A stretch of 64,000 nucleotides of DNA, from assembly GCA_963969595.1 (NCBI GenBank), contig OZ018408.1, forward strand, positions 21,697,823 to 21,761,822. Direction: 5' to 3'. The position numbers and the translations under genes are program-made. Shown here piece by piece: positions 45,674-58,754 of this stretch (positions are counted from its first letter, which is position 1; each line of letters starts with the position of its first letter). Below the pieces are notes generated by a model. That model had not been told where the DNA came from and made no database searches. It saw nothing but the letters and a program-made list of their open reading frames with translations. The DNA comes from Neckera pumila. Its lineage: Eukaryota; Streptophyta; Bryopsida; Hypnales; Neckeraceae.

Positions 45674-48600
45674 ATGGCGGAAGCTACGGTTCCCGAAGGG
45701 GACGTATGGTTTGAACGAAAGCATGGCGGGTCGCGGAGTTGGTCGGACACAGGGAGCAATCGCATTCCATTTAAAAGTTCCAGCAGTCACCGCCTGGAGA
45801 CGGACGACCAGGCGGAGCTCGAGTGGGCCGCTCTTGAGAAGCTGCCGACGTACCACCGCATGCGCACGGCGATTCTTGATTCTAACGGCGAAGCGGAGGA
45901 GATGCGCGGGACTTTTGACGTGAGGCATCTTGCGAAAGGACAGAGGACGAGCATCGTGGAGAAAGCTTTGGCCACGTCCGAGCAGAACAATGAGCGGTTC
46001 TTGTCGAAGGTCAAGGAGCGGCTGCTTCGGTAAGGACATGGACACTATTTCTTTTTCGTCTTGAGAAATTAGTTCCTTGCTGTGTTTGTTTGTTACAGCA
46101 TTCGTCTTGTAGTGAAAGTTTGAACGCGCGATGTCACGAATTGCCTGTTTGATTGTCGTGGTCGCTTCGAATTTTTCGTGAATATGTTCGGGACACGAGC
46201 TTACATGGCCTTGTGTGACGAAGAACGGGCGCATATTCCAGATTTGAGATTTTTAGAATGCGTTTTCGCTCTCTAGTTTTGCGTTTTAGTACATTCTTTT
46301 TCAACCTACCGTGTTCTTGAGATTGTAATTTGAAGAACGTGGGAGAAACTTTAAAATCAATGCTGAGCTGAATGCGAGAACGTTCAATTATTGAGCGCCG
46401 TTCTTCCGACTACTTTGTAACTATGAGATGCCAATGAACTTCCAAATTTTTTTTCTAACAGGTTAACGTGATCTGTTTCCGCAGAGTGGGAGTAACTCAG
46501 CCCACCGTAGAAGTTCGGTTTGAGGATTTGTCCGTGAATGCAGATGTTCACGTCGGAAGTCGAGCGCTGCCGAGTTTAACAAATTTTACACGAAATTTTG
46601 CGGAGGTAAATTATTATATTCATTTTTCACTCCACAATTTGACTTCGGGTGTAATATCTTGAAAGAATTCGAATATTTATGGAACCTGATATCTGACACG
46701 TAGCTATTTTCGTGCAGGGTATGCTGTCTTCTTGTGGAGTTTTGCCAAACAATAAGCGGGACTTTCCTATCTTACATGAAGTTAGTGGCATAGTTAGACC
46801 TGGCAGGTACTAGTCATTGGCACTTTTTCCAGCTGTTTGAAATAGTAGTATTGATTGGAATATATATTGGTAGCAAGAATGGTGGAAGGTGGCTCCGTGA
46901 TAGGTTGGGATGCCATGGAATTGCTCTGCTTCTCAGACTCCAGTCGATCTAATGATGAGTTATCTTATATCTATTTTTGCAGGATGACTCTACTTTTAGG
47001 TCCTCCAGGTGCTGGAAAGACGACGCTGTTACTAGCGCTAGCTGGAAAACTTGACAAATCCTTGAGGGTAATCCACCAAGCTATAATCTTTGAACGTCAT
47101 TGTTTCCAACTAGAAATATTAAAGCTGCTAAACTTGCATTACGTTAGTAAACTTAAGTCAAACTGTGCAGAACTCTGTTTGAGATGTTTGTATTACTATA
47201 GTTGAGCTTTTCTTTTTCTTTTTCATCGTGATTCTTATATTTTCTTGTTTGTAAATTATAATAAACTATTTTTTTGTTCATAGCTTTAGAATGTCGTTCC
47301 TCGACTGGATTGAGACTCATTTGAATTTGATATATCGCAGACTTCCGGGAAGATCACTTACAACGGACATACTTTTGGCGACTTTGTTCCTCAAAGAACT
47401 TCGTCATACATTGGCCAAACTGACAACCATATCGGGGAGCTTACCGTTCGAGAGACATTGGATTTCGCTGCAAGATGTCAGGGTGTTGGCTACAAATATG
47501 GTCCGTATCCATTATGTCGTCCTGAAATTATACAGTTAGCACTTCGTCTCGCTGTATTACTACGGCAGATTACAGTAGAACTTCTCTAAACTCCGGGACA
47601 GGGCTCAAGTCCCCATGCTCAAGAATCTCAAAGAATTTCTCTGATGTGTTGTTTCGGGAATGGGCATAGTGCGGGACCGGGCAATCAATACTCCCTCACT
47701 TTAGAGAGGTCATTGCTTTACAGAAGTTCACTTTAGAGAAGTTCTACTGTATTATTTTGGGTGCAAGTAGAATAAGTGGATCCAGGAGCAGTAATTATCA
47801 TCAAACTATAAATTTATGTCTTATGGCTTGCAACGAAGCTCCAACGGCGGCTTTATAGGCCAAGCTTGGTTTCATTTTCTCAACATGGCTTATGTGAATA
47901 GTTGCACGTGTGATTATGTCCCGATGACTGAATCTTGTAAGAACTTCTGTTTTTCTGTTCGATTTTTGTAGACATGCTGACAGAGCTTGCTCGTAGAGAG
48001 AAGGAACACAACATCCACCCGGATCCGGATATAGATGCATACATGAAGGTAAGTCTAAATTTGTACCATGGAATCCTGAAGTGCTGTTGGCGGAAAATGG
48101 ATACACAATGTGAAACTAATCGTCAACTGATGCCTTGTATTAATTCTTTAGGCTTCAGCCGTTGAAGGGAAGAAGCACAGTCTTTCAACAGATTACATCA
48201 TGAAGATTCTGGGTCTTGAAATATGTGCCGACACCGTTGTTGGCAATGACATGCTTCGAGGTATTTCCGGAGGTCAGAGAAAACGAGTGACAACAGGTAA
48301 AGCAACTTTGAACATGGACTATTTCAGAAATGTCAAGCAAGGTTCTTATTCTTTGCTCGCACTCGTCTGCACGCATGTGTCATGTGTGGCCTAATTTATA
48401 GCTTTTCTTGCTGAATGAGGTGATACACACTCCTTACTTTTATTTGCTGAAGCTTCTTCTGCACATGGTTTGGTCCAAGGGCTTATCAGTGGACCTGGAA
48501 CATGCGTTTTTTTGTTTTGATCGGACCAGGCTTCTTGCTTCCTGAAGCTATTAAAATGTCCTGCTCCTGCAGTGAAGCCTGGGTGACAGTTTATTTATAA

Positions 48601-51600
48601 TTGGTCCCTATTGCGTTCTAGGCTTAGTGTGGAATAACTCTTAATGCAGGTGAGATGGTGGTTGGACCAAAAAAGACTTTGTTCATGGATGAAATCTCTA
48701 CTGGTTTGGACAGCTCTACGACCTACCAAATTGTAAATTGCACCCGAAATTTTGTGCATCTGATGGAAGGGACCGTTTTAATGGCTCTCCTCCAGCCTGC
48801 GCCAGAGACTTTTGAGCTGTTCGATGACATTTGTTTACTAGCTGAAGGTCACATTGTCTATCTTGGACCAAGAGAAGATATCTTGGAGTTTTTTGAAATT
48901 GTTGGCTTCAAACTCCCGCCGCGAAAAGGAATTGCGGACTTCCTTCAAGAGGTACGAGAGAGTAGACGAGATTTTAATTTGTTTATAAGTAAGTATGGGG
49001 TTGATACATTTCTGATTCTTCTGATCACTTAGTGATTCTTATTTACATGATCTTGCTTTTCTTGATGATCAGAAATTACGTGTCATTTTTGTATTATCAT
49101 TGGTATTTGACTTCGAGAGAGCTTCCCACTGCAGGTTACGTCTAAAAAGGATCAAGAGCAGTATTGGTATGATCAAAGGAGACCATATCAGTATATACCT
49201 GTTGCTGAAATAGCGAATGCATTCAAGGATTATCGCATTGGTAAGGAGTTGGACGAGAAGCTTGTTACTCCCTTCGACAAAACTGAAAGCCATCCAGCAG
49301 CTCTTGTTTCCTCTAAGTATGCATTGCCTAAGTGGGAAATTTTAAAAGCTTGCGTTGAGAGAGAAGTATTGCTTATGAAGCGAAACAGATTCTTATATAT
49401 ATTCCGGACCTGTCAGGTGAGCATTTACGACTTCGACCGTCCATGCCTTTGAAATAACATGATAAGAATTCCTGACTGTGTTCAAGATTTTGACTTTCAG
49501 AACAGAATTTGAAAAATGGTAATAAATGCTTGACTTGAGCTTTTTGTCTGGTGTTGCAGGTTGCCGTCGTAGCCTTCATTGCTTGCACTCTTTTTTTCCG
49601 AACACGGTTACACCCAACCAGTGAAATATTCGGGTCGCTATACCTCAGCACACTCTTCTTTGCCCTCGTGCACATGATGTTCAATGGATTCTCGGAAATG
49701 TCTATCACGGTGGCACGGCTACCTGTTTTTTACAAGCAACGGGACAATCTCTTCTACCCGGGTTGGGCATTTTCAGTTCCCAGTTTTCTTCTACGTCTGC
49801 CGTATTCTGTGGCTGAATCCTTAATATGGTCATGTATCGTCTACTACATTATAGGGCTTAGCCCAGAACCTGGCAGGTATCGACTCTGTGCCTTCATCGT
49901 GCACTGATAGCAACTCCTTCGTTATCTATTTACGGATTTAATTTATACTCCTTCCGTCTCACTGAACTTCTCCGAATCGGACATAGTGTGTACCACTAAA
50001 AACGCTTCATTTATTGATTTTGATTGTTGAGCAAGCGATGCGGAATTTTTTCACATGCGTGTATTTACTCCCTTCATTCTACATCGCTTGCTCAACGATC
50101 AAAATCAATAAGTGGAGCCTGTTTTAGTGGAACATGCACTATTTCCGATTCGGAGGTTTTTAGTGGGACAAAGGGAGTACACATTTTGCGACTTGTTGGT
50201 TCTTGTTCATCATGTATGGTTTTTCAGGCATTGTACGCGTCTCCTACCGTCCTGAAGCTATGTGTGTTAAACCTTTCCTGAATGTCTTGATGCATTTGGC
50301 TTAAAGTCTTGTCTATTTGAAAAGGGAGCATCCGATTGTCTACTGATAAAGGATTTGTATCTGGCAGGTTCTTTCGTTACCTGCTACTTCTCTTTTTGAT
50401 GCATCAAATGGCAGTCGCTCTTTTCAGACTTATAGGTGCACTTGGTCGGAGCATGGTGATTGCCAACACGTTTGGTTCTTTTGCTCTTGTGGTTGTATTT
50501 GTACTTGGAGGCTTCATCCTCTCAAAGGGTAAGTCCTCCTCCTGTGAATGATAGTACTCATATGTTTCTATCTGCGTTTAAGTTAAGTAGGAAAGTGACA
50601 TTTCAGTGAATGTTGAAATTTTGTTTTCTTCGATATCTCTACACAGCGGTAATTATATAAAATCAATAATTGAATTTGGTCCGCATTTGGAGTTTATTAT
50701 TGTATTAAAAAATATCAGTCTAGAGGTACGTGTCCTGAGGGTCACTTTCTTATTTTAAAAAGTTTCTTCCCCTTACTGTATGTCTTGTTTATGGAACAGA
50801 GAGCATACATCCTTGGTGGATATGGGGATATTGGATTTCACCTCTATCGTATGCACAAAATGCTATTGCTGTTAACGAGTTTCTTGCTCCTCGGTGGCAG
50901 AAGGTCAGTAATTCTACCATTGTAGTTTACTTAGTGCAGGACTACATAAGCTAATTACACTTCCGAGTCATGATTCACAAAGCTAGTGTATAATTATTCG
51001 GTTCAACACAGAGTCTGAGTGACGTGTCTTTTCATTGTCACCTGTGCTTCCAATCATCCTCAAGAATAAAATGGGGACCTTTGTTTCTAGATATTGCATA
51101 TGTTCAATTACTTCAGCATTCAAGTATCTCTACTAATATATTTTGGAGTTTCAGCTCAGTAGTATCACGGGACAACCACTGTATCTGAGCATACTGAAGG
51201 GCAGAGGAATATTTACTCGTGGGTATTGGTATTGGATTGGCATTGGTGCTCTAATTGGTTATATCGTGCTTTTCAACATATTGGTGACCTTTGCCCTACA
51301 ATACCTGAGCCGTAAGTGATTCATTTCTGTTTCTTCCAAGACATTTCATACTCACTGTTTTCCGTGTCATAAGGGACATCGTTCAGCAAAGAATTTTGTT
51401 TCAGAATCATTACAAGCTAGTCTATCCTTGTACGGTGGATTGTTAAATTACTGATATCGATGTTTCTGCTTTGACCAGCAATGGACAAGCCTCAAGCTAC
51501 GGTAGCAGAAGAGACCGTGAAGGAAAAGATTGAAGGACGTGCCATGGCTTCTAAGAGTAAAAGGAAGAGCACGAGTGTGCGTGATGGTCATTCAGATGGC

Positions 51601-54600
51601 CACCGAGGAGGTTAGTTGCATAGCCTCATTAAATAAATTTATTATTAGTGTTTGATTGGAAACTATCCTTGTACCAAACTTACATGCTGCGTCCAGAAGT
51701 TGGGACTACTTGCGGAGAGTGGGCATCTAAGTAATAAGTAGATTTCAGGATACATATATGAACATATGTATGTGGAACCTCAAACTGATTCAACGTAGAA
51801 TTGAATGGGAGGAGAATCTTCCAAACCAAAAAACAGGGGGGAGTTATGCCTCTAACCTCCATGCTTCAATTGCCCCTCGATGGTACCTCTCCGCTAAACT
51901 ATCCCAGCATTTGCTCTTTTCGAATTCACTGTACTGAAATGTATACCATTTTGGGGTTTTCAATATGCTTCAAAATGACAATGAATCTGCTTTGTTAGCG
52001 AATACGAATTGAGTGAAAGGAAGTAGAAAAACTAATGACTGGAGATCTTATGTTTTCCAGAAGAGGTGCAGATGGAGGAATTCTCTCGTGACGCGCATTC
52101 TGAGACGACAATTGACATAGCGAACCTGAAGAAAGATAACCAGGGTCAAAAGGGAATGATTTTGCCTTTCGAACCCTTGTCATTAACTTTCCACGACGTC
52201 AACTACTACGTTGACATGCCCTCTGTAAGTTATCAAAGTCCTTTAATTCAGTTCCAGTTATTCATCGGATAATAAAGCTCAGTATTTTAATTGGAGAGCG
52301 TGACTAGTGCGTTTATTCATAGGAAGTACATGATTTTTTTATAGCAATCGGTAGATACTTGGTGAATCCTTATGAGTGTATGCTTGTATTGCAGAACATG
52401 AAAGGTGAAGGTGTCACTTCTGATAAGCTGCAGCTGCTACGAAACGTAAGCGGAGCATTTAGGCCTGGTGTGCTGACTGCACTGATGGGTGTCTCTGGAG
52501 CGGGGAAGACTACGCTGATGGATGTCCTTGCTGGAAGGAAAACAGGAGGTTATATTGAGGGAGATATTAGGGTGTCTGGATATCCCAAGGTTCAGGAGAC
52601 ATTCGCACGTATTGCAGGGTACGTGGAGCAATCGGATATACATTCTCCACAACTGACTGTTCACGAGTCTTTAACGTACTCGTCTTGGTTGCGGCTACCT
52701 AAAGACGTTGGTGATGAAACTCGAGAGGTGAGCAGTCTTCCCTCTGCCCTTTAATCATTCAAATGTTAAGTAAGATTCGAATTCTGTTTGAAGGATGACC
52801 TTAATCAATTGTTGCAAAATCTCTCATAATACAATTAGTCGGTGTTACTCATTCTTCTAGGTTGTGGATTTACGGAGCAGGCAATGATGCTTTTAGTCAA
52901 GTTCTATCCTTTGAAATCGGTGATCTTCCTGACAGAAATTTGTTGTGGTTGTTATTTTGCTTCTCAAGACCTTCGTGGAGGAGGTTATGGGATTGGTGGA
53001 GTTGGACACTTTGAGAGGCTCTCTTGTTGGTCTTCCTGGTAGCACTGGACTGTCGACAGAGCAAAGAAAGCGTCTGACTATTGCAGTCGAGTTAGTTGCC
53101 AACCCATCCATTATTTTCATGGATGAACCTACATCAGGACTGGATGCTCGTGCAGCAGCAATCGTAATGCGCACTGTTCGAAATACAGTGGATACAGGGA
53201 GAACAGTCGTTTGTACCATACATCAGCCCAGTATCGATATCTTTGAGGCATTTGATGAGGTATTGATTTCCTGTACATTTTGCACCTTCTTTGTGATTAT
53301 GGTGCTTTGCTCAGTTACCATGTTCTTTCTTCTTGGTTTATATATAGCTTACTTTGTGGGTATATCCCAATCATGCCATGTAGATTACTGTTACTACGGT
53401 TTTGTACCCACTGATGGAGGGTTCTAATTGCACAACAATATGTACTGTGTGTAGCTGTTGCTACTGAAACGTGGAGGACAAACCGTATATGCTGGACCTC
53501 TTGGTGCACAATCGAAGCTCTTGGTGGAGTATTTTCAGGTACCTGCAATGGACAAGTTCTAGCCTTCTAGATGATAGTCTTGTCATTTCAAGGACGAGCT
53601 TTTTAAATTTTATGGGTTTTTGTAAGCTCTGCGCAATGTGGTCCCTAACGAGGAGAGATGAGATCCTTTCCCATCTTATGTGCTCAACGGCATTGCAAAT
53701 ATTCTCTGAGTATTTTTTATTGAATCGTTGTTATGGAACAGGCAGTTGAGGGAACTCCTCCTATTAAAGAAGGGTATAATCCAGCAACATGGATGCTGGA
53801 GGTCTCAACTCCAGGAGCAGAGATGCACATCGGCAAGGACTTCTCGGATATTTACAAAGATTCCGACTTGTTTGGGTGAGAAACTTGTGCTTCTGCAGCT
53901 GAAATCCAGAGAGCCTGAAAACATTTTTTGCATTGCTTGAAAATGTAGATTTCGTGAAAATATACTGATTTAAATTTTTCAATGGCATATTTCCTACAGG
54001 CGGAACGAGGAGATGATTAAGGCGTTGAGTGTTCCTAAACCTGGATCGCATGACCTTAAATTTCCGACTCAGTTCTCGCGATCTTCTTTGACCCAGTTTA
54101 AAGCCAACCTGTGGAAGCAAAACTTTACTTACTGGCGTAGTCCTTTTTACAATGCCGTGAGATTTTTCTTCACAGTCATCTGTGCACTGATCTTCGGGTC
54201 AGTCTTTTGGAACCTCGGTTCCAAGAGGTAACCACTATCTTCCATACTGCAGTGGATAGTTTTTTAAAGATAAAAGTCAGATTCGACATGCTCAACATTA
54301 GTTACATAAATTTTTAATCCAAAATTAGTTGTAAGCAGTTCTTGTCTTTGATGTTAATTGTAGTTTTCTTCACTGAACGAGTATTATATTGTGAAATCCA
54401 GAGAGACACAACAGGACGTTTTTAACGTGATGGGGGCGTTATATGCTGCTGTGCTGTTCTTGGGAGTGAACAACGCGTCCAGTGTACAACCTATTGTAGC
54501 AGTAGAAAGATCAGTGTTCTACAGAGAGCGAGCAGCTGGCATGTATTCACCCCTGCCTTACGCCTTCGCTCAGGTATGTGTTGTCAATGGCGGTTTCCTT

Positions 54601-55737
54601 ATAGTTGTAGTTTAAAACCCAGTTTGTCTTCCTTAAATATATTGGGGAATGAATGGTGGCAGCTGGAATCTGCTCTCCAATGAAGTTTGTAATTTAGAAT
54701 TACTGTGGGTTCCATGTCATCATTCAACAATATTCCGAAGCATCTGTGGCTCTGATTGAGGGGCATTTTGCTGATTTAGTGGATACGTAATGCTTTTTTT
54801 GATAGGAATATCACTTCCGCGCGCCTCTCTCGAGCGTTTTTTCTCTCTTAAAACCCCCCTTAGAAATGAACCTAACGTAATTTGCATCTATGTGCAGGGT
54901 TTAATCGAAATTCCTTATATCTTAGTTCAAACTTTGGTGTATGCGCTTATCACATACTCCATGATCCAGTTTGAATGGACGGCAGGTACGTGTTACGTAT
55001 TACTATTTCAGCGTACCTGTTTTTTGCAGGCTGCCAATGAATGACCTGCCATTGTTCTGAATTCATAGGAGATTGGCATACTGCATTTTTCACTAAATTC
55101 TTGGTACTGATATTTTTGTGGGGTTTTTTTGCAGCTAAATTTTTCTGGTACATCTTGTTTATGTTCTTGACATTCTCTTATTTCACATTTTACGGCATGA
55201 TGGCGGTTGGATTGACTCCTTCTCAGCAATTGGCAGCTGTCATTTCCTCCGCGTTTTACTCTATCTGGAATCTCTTTTCCGGATTTCTCATTCCCCGTCC
55301 AGTGAGTGGCAGTCATACTAGTCTCTGAATAATTGCCCTATTGAAAGTCTTTATATCAGATGTATTATATGTATAGTATGTGCTTCTTCTGCTATCTTTT
55401 TCTGATTCTTGTAGTTAGTTACTTTGTGGATTCCAGCCTAATGAAGAGTAACTGGTTGTCAATGCAGAGTATGCCAGTGTGGTGGTTTTGGTATTACTAC
55501 CTCAGCCCTGTCGCATGGACTCTCTATGGTTTGATTGTGTCACAACTTGGCGATGTAGAAACAACCATCGATGCTGCAGGCTTCCCCAACGCCACAGTGA
55601 AACAATACCTGCATTCCTACTTTGGCTTTCAACACTCAATGGTTGGAGTTTGCGCTGTTGTCTTGGTAGGTTTTGTCGCTGCCTTCTGGCTAGTATTTGC
55701 GTTCTCCATTAAGTTCCTAAATTTCCAACGACGTTAG
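45674..55737 (+). CDS. Full-size ABCG/PDR transporter, frameshifted in exon 12
   Basis: Plant pleiotropic-drug-resistance exporters sit in the plasma membrane with the order NBD-TMD-NBD-TMD. 24 exons: 45674-46029, 46485-46605, 46718-46806, 46983-47067, 47341-47500, 47972-48048, 48152-48296, 48650-48951, 49135-49416, 49560-49876, 50368-50528, 50800-50904, 51155-51311, 51479-51610, 52061-52224, 52395-52727, 52969-53259, 53455-53538, 53742-53875, 54000-54227, 54402-54573, 54898-54985, 55135-55301, 55468-55737. Visible: Walker [10 protein letters not shown] (about residue 195), signature ISGGQRKR (334), Walker B LFMDE, second Walker [10 protein letters not shown] (916), GLSTEQRKR (1022), [14 protein letters not shown], and hydrophobic TMD segments. 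The exons sum to 4420 nt, one more than a multiple of three: a TTTT run at 50880-50883 shifts the frame after NEF (about residue 725), and the next exon then meets TAG. Without that base the product would have about 1472 residues, normal for PDR. It is therefore a recent null allele or an assembly error. The substrate cannot be told. Confidence 0.9.
47573..47749 (+). mobile_element. pogo/Emigrant-like MITE in ABC transporter intron 5
   Basis: 177 bp with ends CAGTAGAACTTCTCTAAA and TTTAGAGAAGTTCTACTG, perfect inverted copies of 18 bases, flanked by TA on both sides. The end sequence resembles CAGTARAACCTCTATAAA of the plant pogo-derived Emigrant MITEs. Confidence 0.85.
49948..50177 (+). mobile_element. 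Stowaway-like MITE in ABC transporter intron 10
   Basis: 230 bp flanked by TA. Ends CTCCTTCCGTCTCAC and (reverse complement) CTCCCTTTGTCCCAC match the Stowaway terminus CTCCCTCCGTCCCA. The two halves are inverted copies almost throughout (AAGCGATG/CATCGCTT, TTGATTTTGAT/ATCAAAATCAA), so the transcript of this intron can form a long hairpin. Confidence 0.9.
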
Positions 55738-58012
55738 AGATGTTGTGGAATTTATCTTGAGTAGATAAATAAGCCGGATGGAGCAAATGCTCTTCAGAAA
55801 TCCAGGAAGTAGTCATTTGCCTGTCAATTGCGTTTCGACCACAATATGTGCAGTGGAATGATTCGTGTCCAGCAGAGTTTTCAAGTTTTAGCTTTACCAG
55901 TTCCTTCTCTCTATTGCAAAATGGAAGCGTAGATAGTAGTGTTGGATGGTCAGAAAACGCTCTCTGCAGATGACATGTCATGATGATCTGTAAGGACATA
56001 CCTGCAATTATGCCTTCTAGGGCAAATGATGTTGCGAGGATGCAATTCATGGAACAGTGAATGAGAATATTTTTTAACAAAACCACAAGTTTGAGTGAAG
56101 GCTTGTTGCATCGTTGTCGTGCATGAGTAGAGGCGTGGTTCTGGTGGAGTTTTACTGTGTCAATTTTGCCAATTTGACACAGCAACCGAAATGCACGTAC
56201 CGAATGTTTATAGCAAGGATGGATTGCTGTTACGATAGCCGTTGTCATGATTGGATATTGAATAGCTTGACCCTTGTCACAAAGGGAAGATGGAAGTTAA
56301 CCCTGAAATGGCGGTTGCTGGAGCCGATGACAGAATTTTTAAACACCAAAGTCCCCTATCCTGGATGTTTCATATTGCCATTGAAAATGAATGGAATTTT
56401 TGTTTTTTTATTTTTCATAAAGTAAACCAGATGTTGTATACATGCCAAAAGAAAATCAAATTTTTTTTGTGAAAATTTGAAATTATGAAGAATTTTTGAA
56501 GAAAAAGAGAAAAAGCTCATATCAAATAATTACAAATTAAGCTCAAAAAATTTGGATATTTCTCGACTTTTGTGTATTATGATTAGAACATCATGATGTA
56601 AACCAAATTTTGTATCATTCTATAATTAGAAACTTAGTAGAACGTGGTAATAGGACCAAAATGGCTATCAAATAGACAATTTTAAGAATTTTACAAAATT
56701 TCAAATTGGAATAGAAATTAGACTTAATAAGCTTCATTTTATTAATTGAGATCACATTAAAAAATATCAGTTTGAAGGTTAATATTCAAATCAAGAGCAA
56801 CAAGGGTAGGCCAATTAATCACCTTTTGGTATTCAATATGTAGGTACCATGCTCCATCTGATTCCTTTTGACAAAGATTGTCACAATAAATAACAAATAG
56901 ACCCCACAAGAATTAACAACCTCGCCTAGATGCCATTCAATTGCATCGTAATCAAACAAACAAGTTGCTATCTCATGGGCATTAGACAATAAATTAGGCC
57001 ATGTTTGGGCTGCTTGGATGCATGAAAACGTGCATTTAGGAAAAATATCAAACCAAAAAGGCTGTCAAAGAACCTATAAGCTCAGAGTCAGCTGGTGTGC
57101 GCTGTCGGATTTTTGATTAAAACTTTATTTATTAAATTATCATTATTTAAATGTTTTTGGTAAAAACAAAATAAAAGACGAACATTTTTTTTATTATATT
57201 TACACATCCATCAAAACCCGGACGACCCTCCATAGGACCCAAATTTCTTGTAATGGCCTTATTGACTACTCTGTATAATCTTTGTTATCATGATTTATAG
57301 AAGAAACACCTTTTTTTAATGTTAGCCCGAGATATGCATGTTTTATAGTACATCAAGAAGGTGGATGGTCCCAAAAGTCATTTTTTTGTGGATGTTGCGG
57401 AGATGTTGAGAAATTACTATAAAAACAAATTGATGCTATCATTGATGTCGATGTCTTATTTGACATAAAGATAAACTTAGTGATGTTTTTTTGAACATCT
57501 AAAAAGCATAGTACTACTATGTCAATGAGCAGAGTATGTAGCTATTCCATTTTGACTCCAGGTGAGTATGTGAAAGTTACTATGGGTTGATATAAATTGT
57601 TGACCAAATGTGAAAAACACAAGGGAATGGCAATCACTTGGCATGCTTTGCATAAAAAAGAAAATAGATGAATGTAGACTATGGATGAAAAAAAGATTCT
57701 TTATATAAGTGGGGTGGTAGGATGTAAAACAATCCATATGGGATATGTAAAACAAGAATTATGCTCAAAATAGGATTTTTGAAACAATGTCTAGATATTT
57801 GAAACAATTTCTAGATATCCAATGGTCAAACTCTCATCTTCTAATTCATCTCATATCCTTTGAGGATTCATGATGGACAATGGTCCATTTCAGTATAAGA
57901 ACAACTTTTCCATTCTTCATTCTCACTAAATGTCAATGAAGTAATTCCTTCACTTTCTCTTGATGGTAGATGGGTCTTGGGCTTTACTTTAGAGTTTGGA
58001 TTTTCCAGCTAA
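55738..58012. other. AT-rich intergenic DNA, nothing recognised
   Basis: No gene. The first few hundred bases should be 3' UTR of the ABC transporter. Confidence 0.4.
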
Positions 58013-58289
58013 CATTAGACTTTAACTTCAAAAAGTGCTCTTGGTGAGCAGTCAGATTTCACAAATTTATTTTTTATTTTTTATTTTTTATTTTTATTTT
58101 TAAGATTAATAAAGAAAAAAAATTAATAATTTTTTATTCGGAATTCTGGATTCCCGCACCACTGCCGCTGCAGTTTTGGCTAGGCGAAAATAGGAGAAAA
58201 ACAAATTTTTGAGCCAAAAAAAAGTAAATTTCAAGGTACCTTAGAAGGCTGTGGAGCAGCCCTCTAAAGGCTTGAAATTTTCTCTAATG
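58013..58289. mobile_element. Possible diverged MITE, CATTAGA ends
   Basis: CATTAGACTTTAACTTC at the left faces (reverse complement) CATTAGAGAAAATTTC at the right, 277 bp apart. A (TTTTTA)n tract at about 58066-58104 and a CCGCTGCAG core recall the A/T tract and GC-rich core of the 298-bp GCATTAGA copies. Similarity is loose. Confidence 0.4.
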
Positions 58290-58754
58290 TGTCTTCAATG
58301 AACTTTTTGCATTAAAAGCACAAGACAAAAAGACACAACGTGAACAAGCGGAAACGACAATACGTGCGGGAAGACAAAGACACAAGGCACGCAACGCAAG
58401 AACTCACAAAATGATTGGCTAACCAAGCATTGCTCCTCCAAAATGGCCCAAAAATGCCACTTTTCACTACTCTACAACTATATTTTGATAACTAATCCAA
58501 ATTAAAAAATTTAGGACAATAGGAGTGCATCAAAATCTACTTACAACTCCAGAAAAATTTGAAAAAACAATTTGTCTAAGAAGAAGATCATTTTGGGCCG
58601 GAAGGAGTAGAACAAATCAGTGTACTTCTCGAAAATGAAAATACATACATTACTGGTCCCACCTTATCCATCTCTCTCTCTCCCGAAAGCCCTGAATCCC
58701 AACGCTCTTGTAATCTGAGCTGTTTCGCAGCTGTTTTGCAGCAGCCCCGCAGCT

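Noticed and set aside
55008..55316. Antisense gene inside the ABC transporter
   Set aside because: The open frame spans sense introns and exons without splice signals or motifs.
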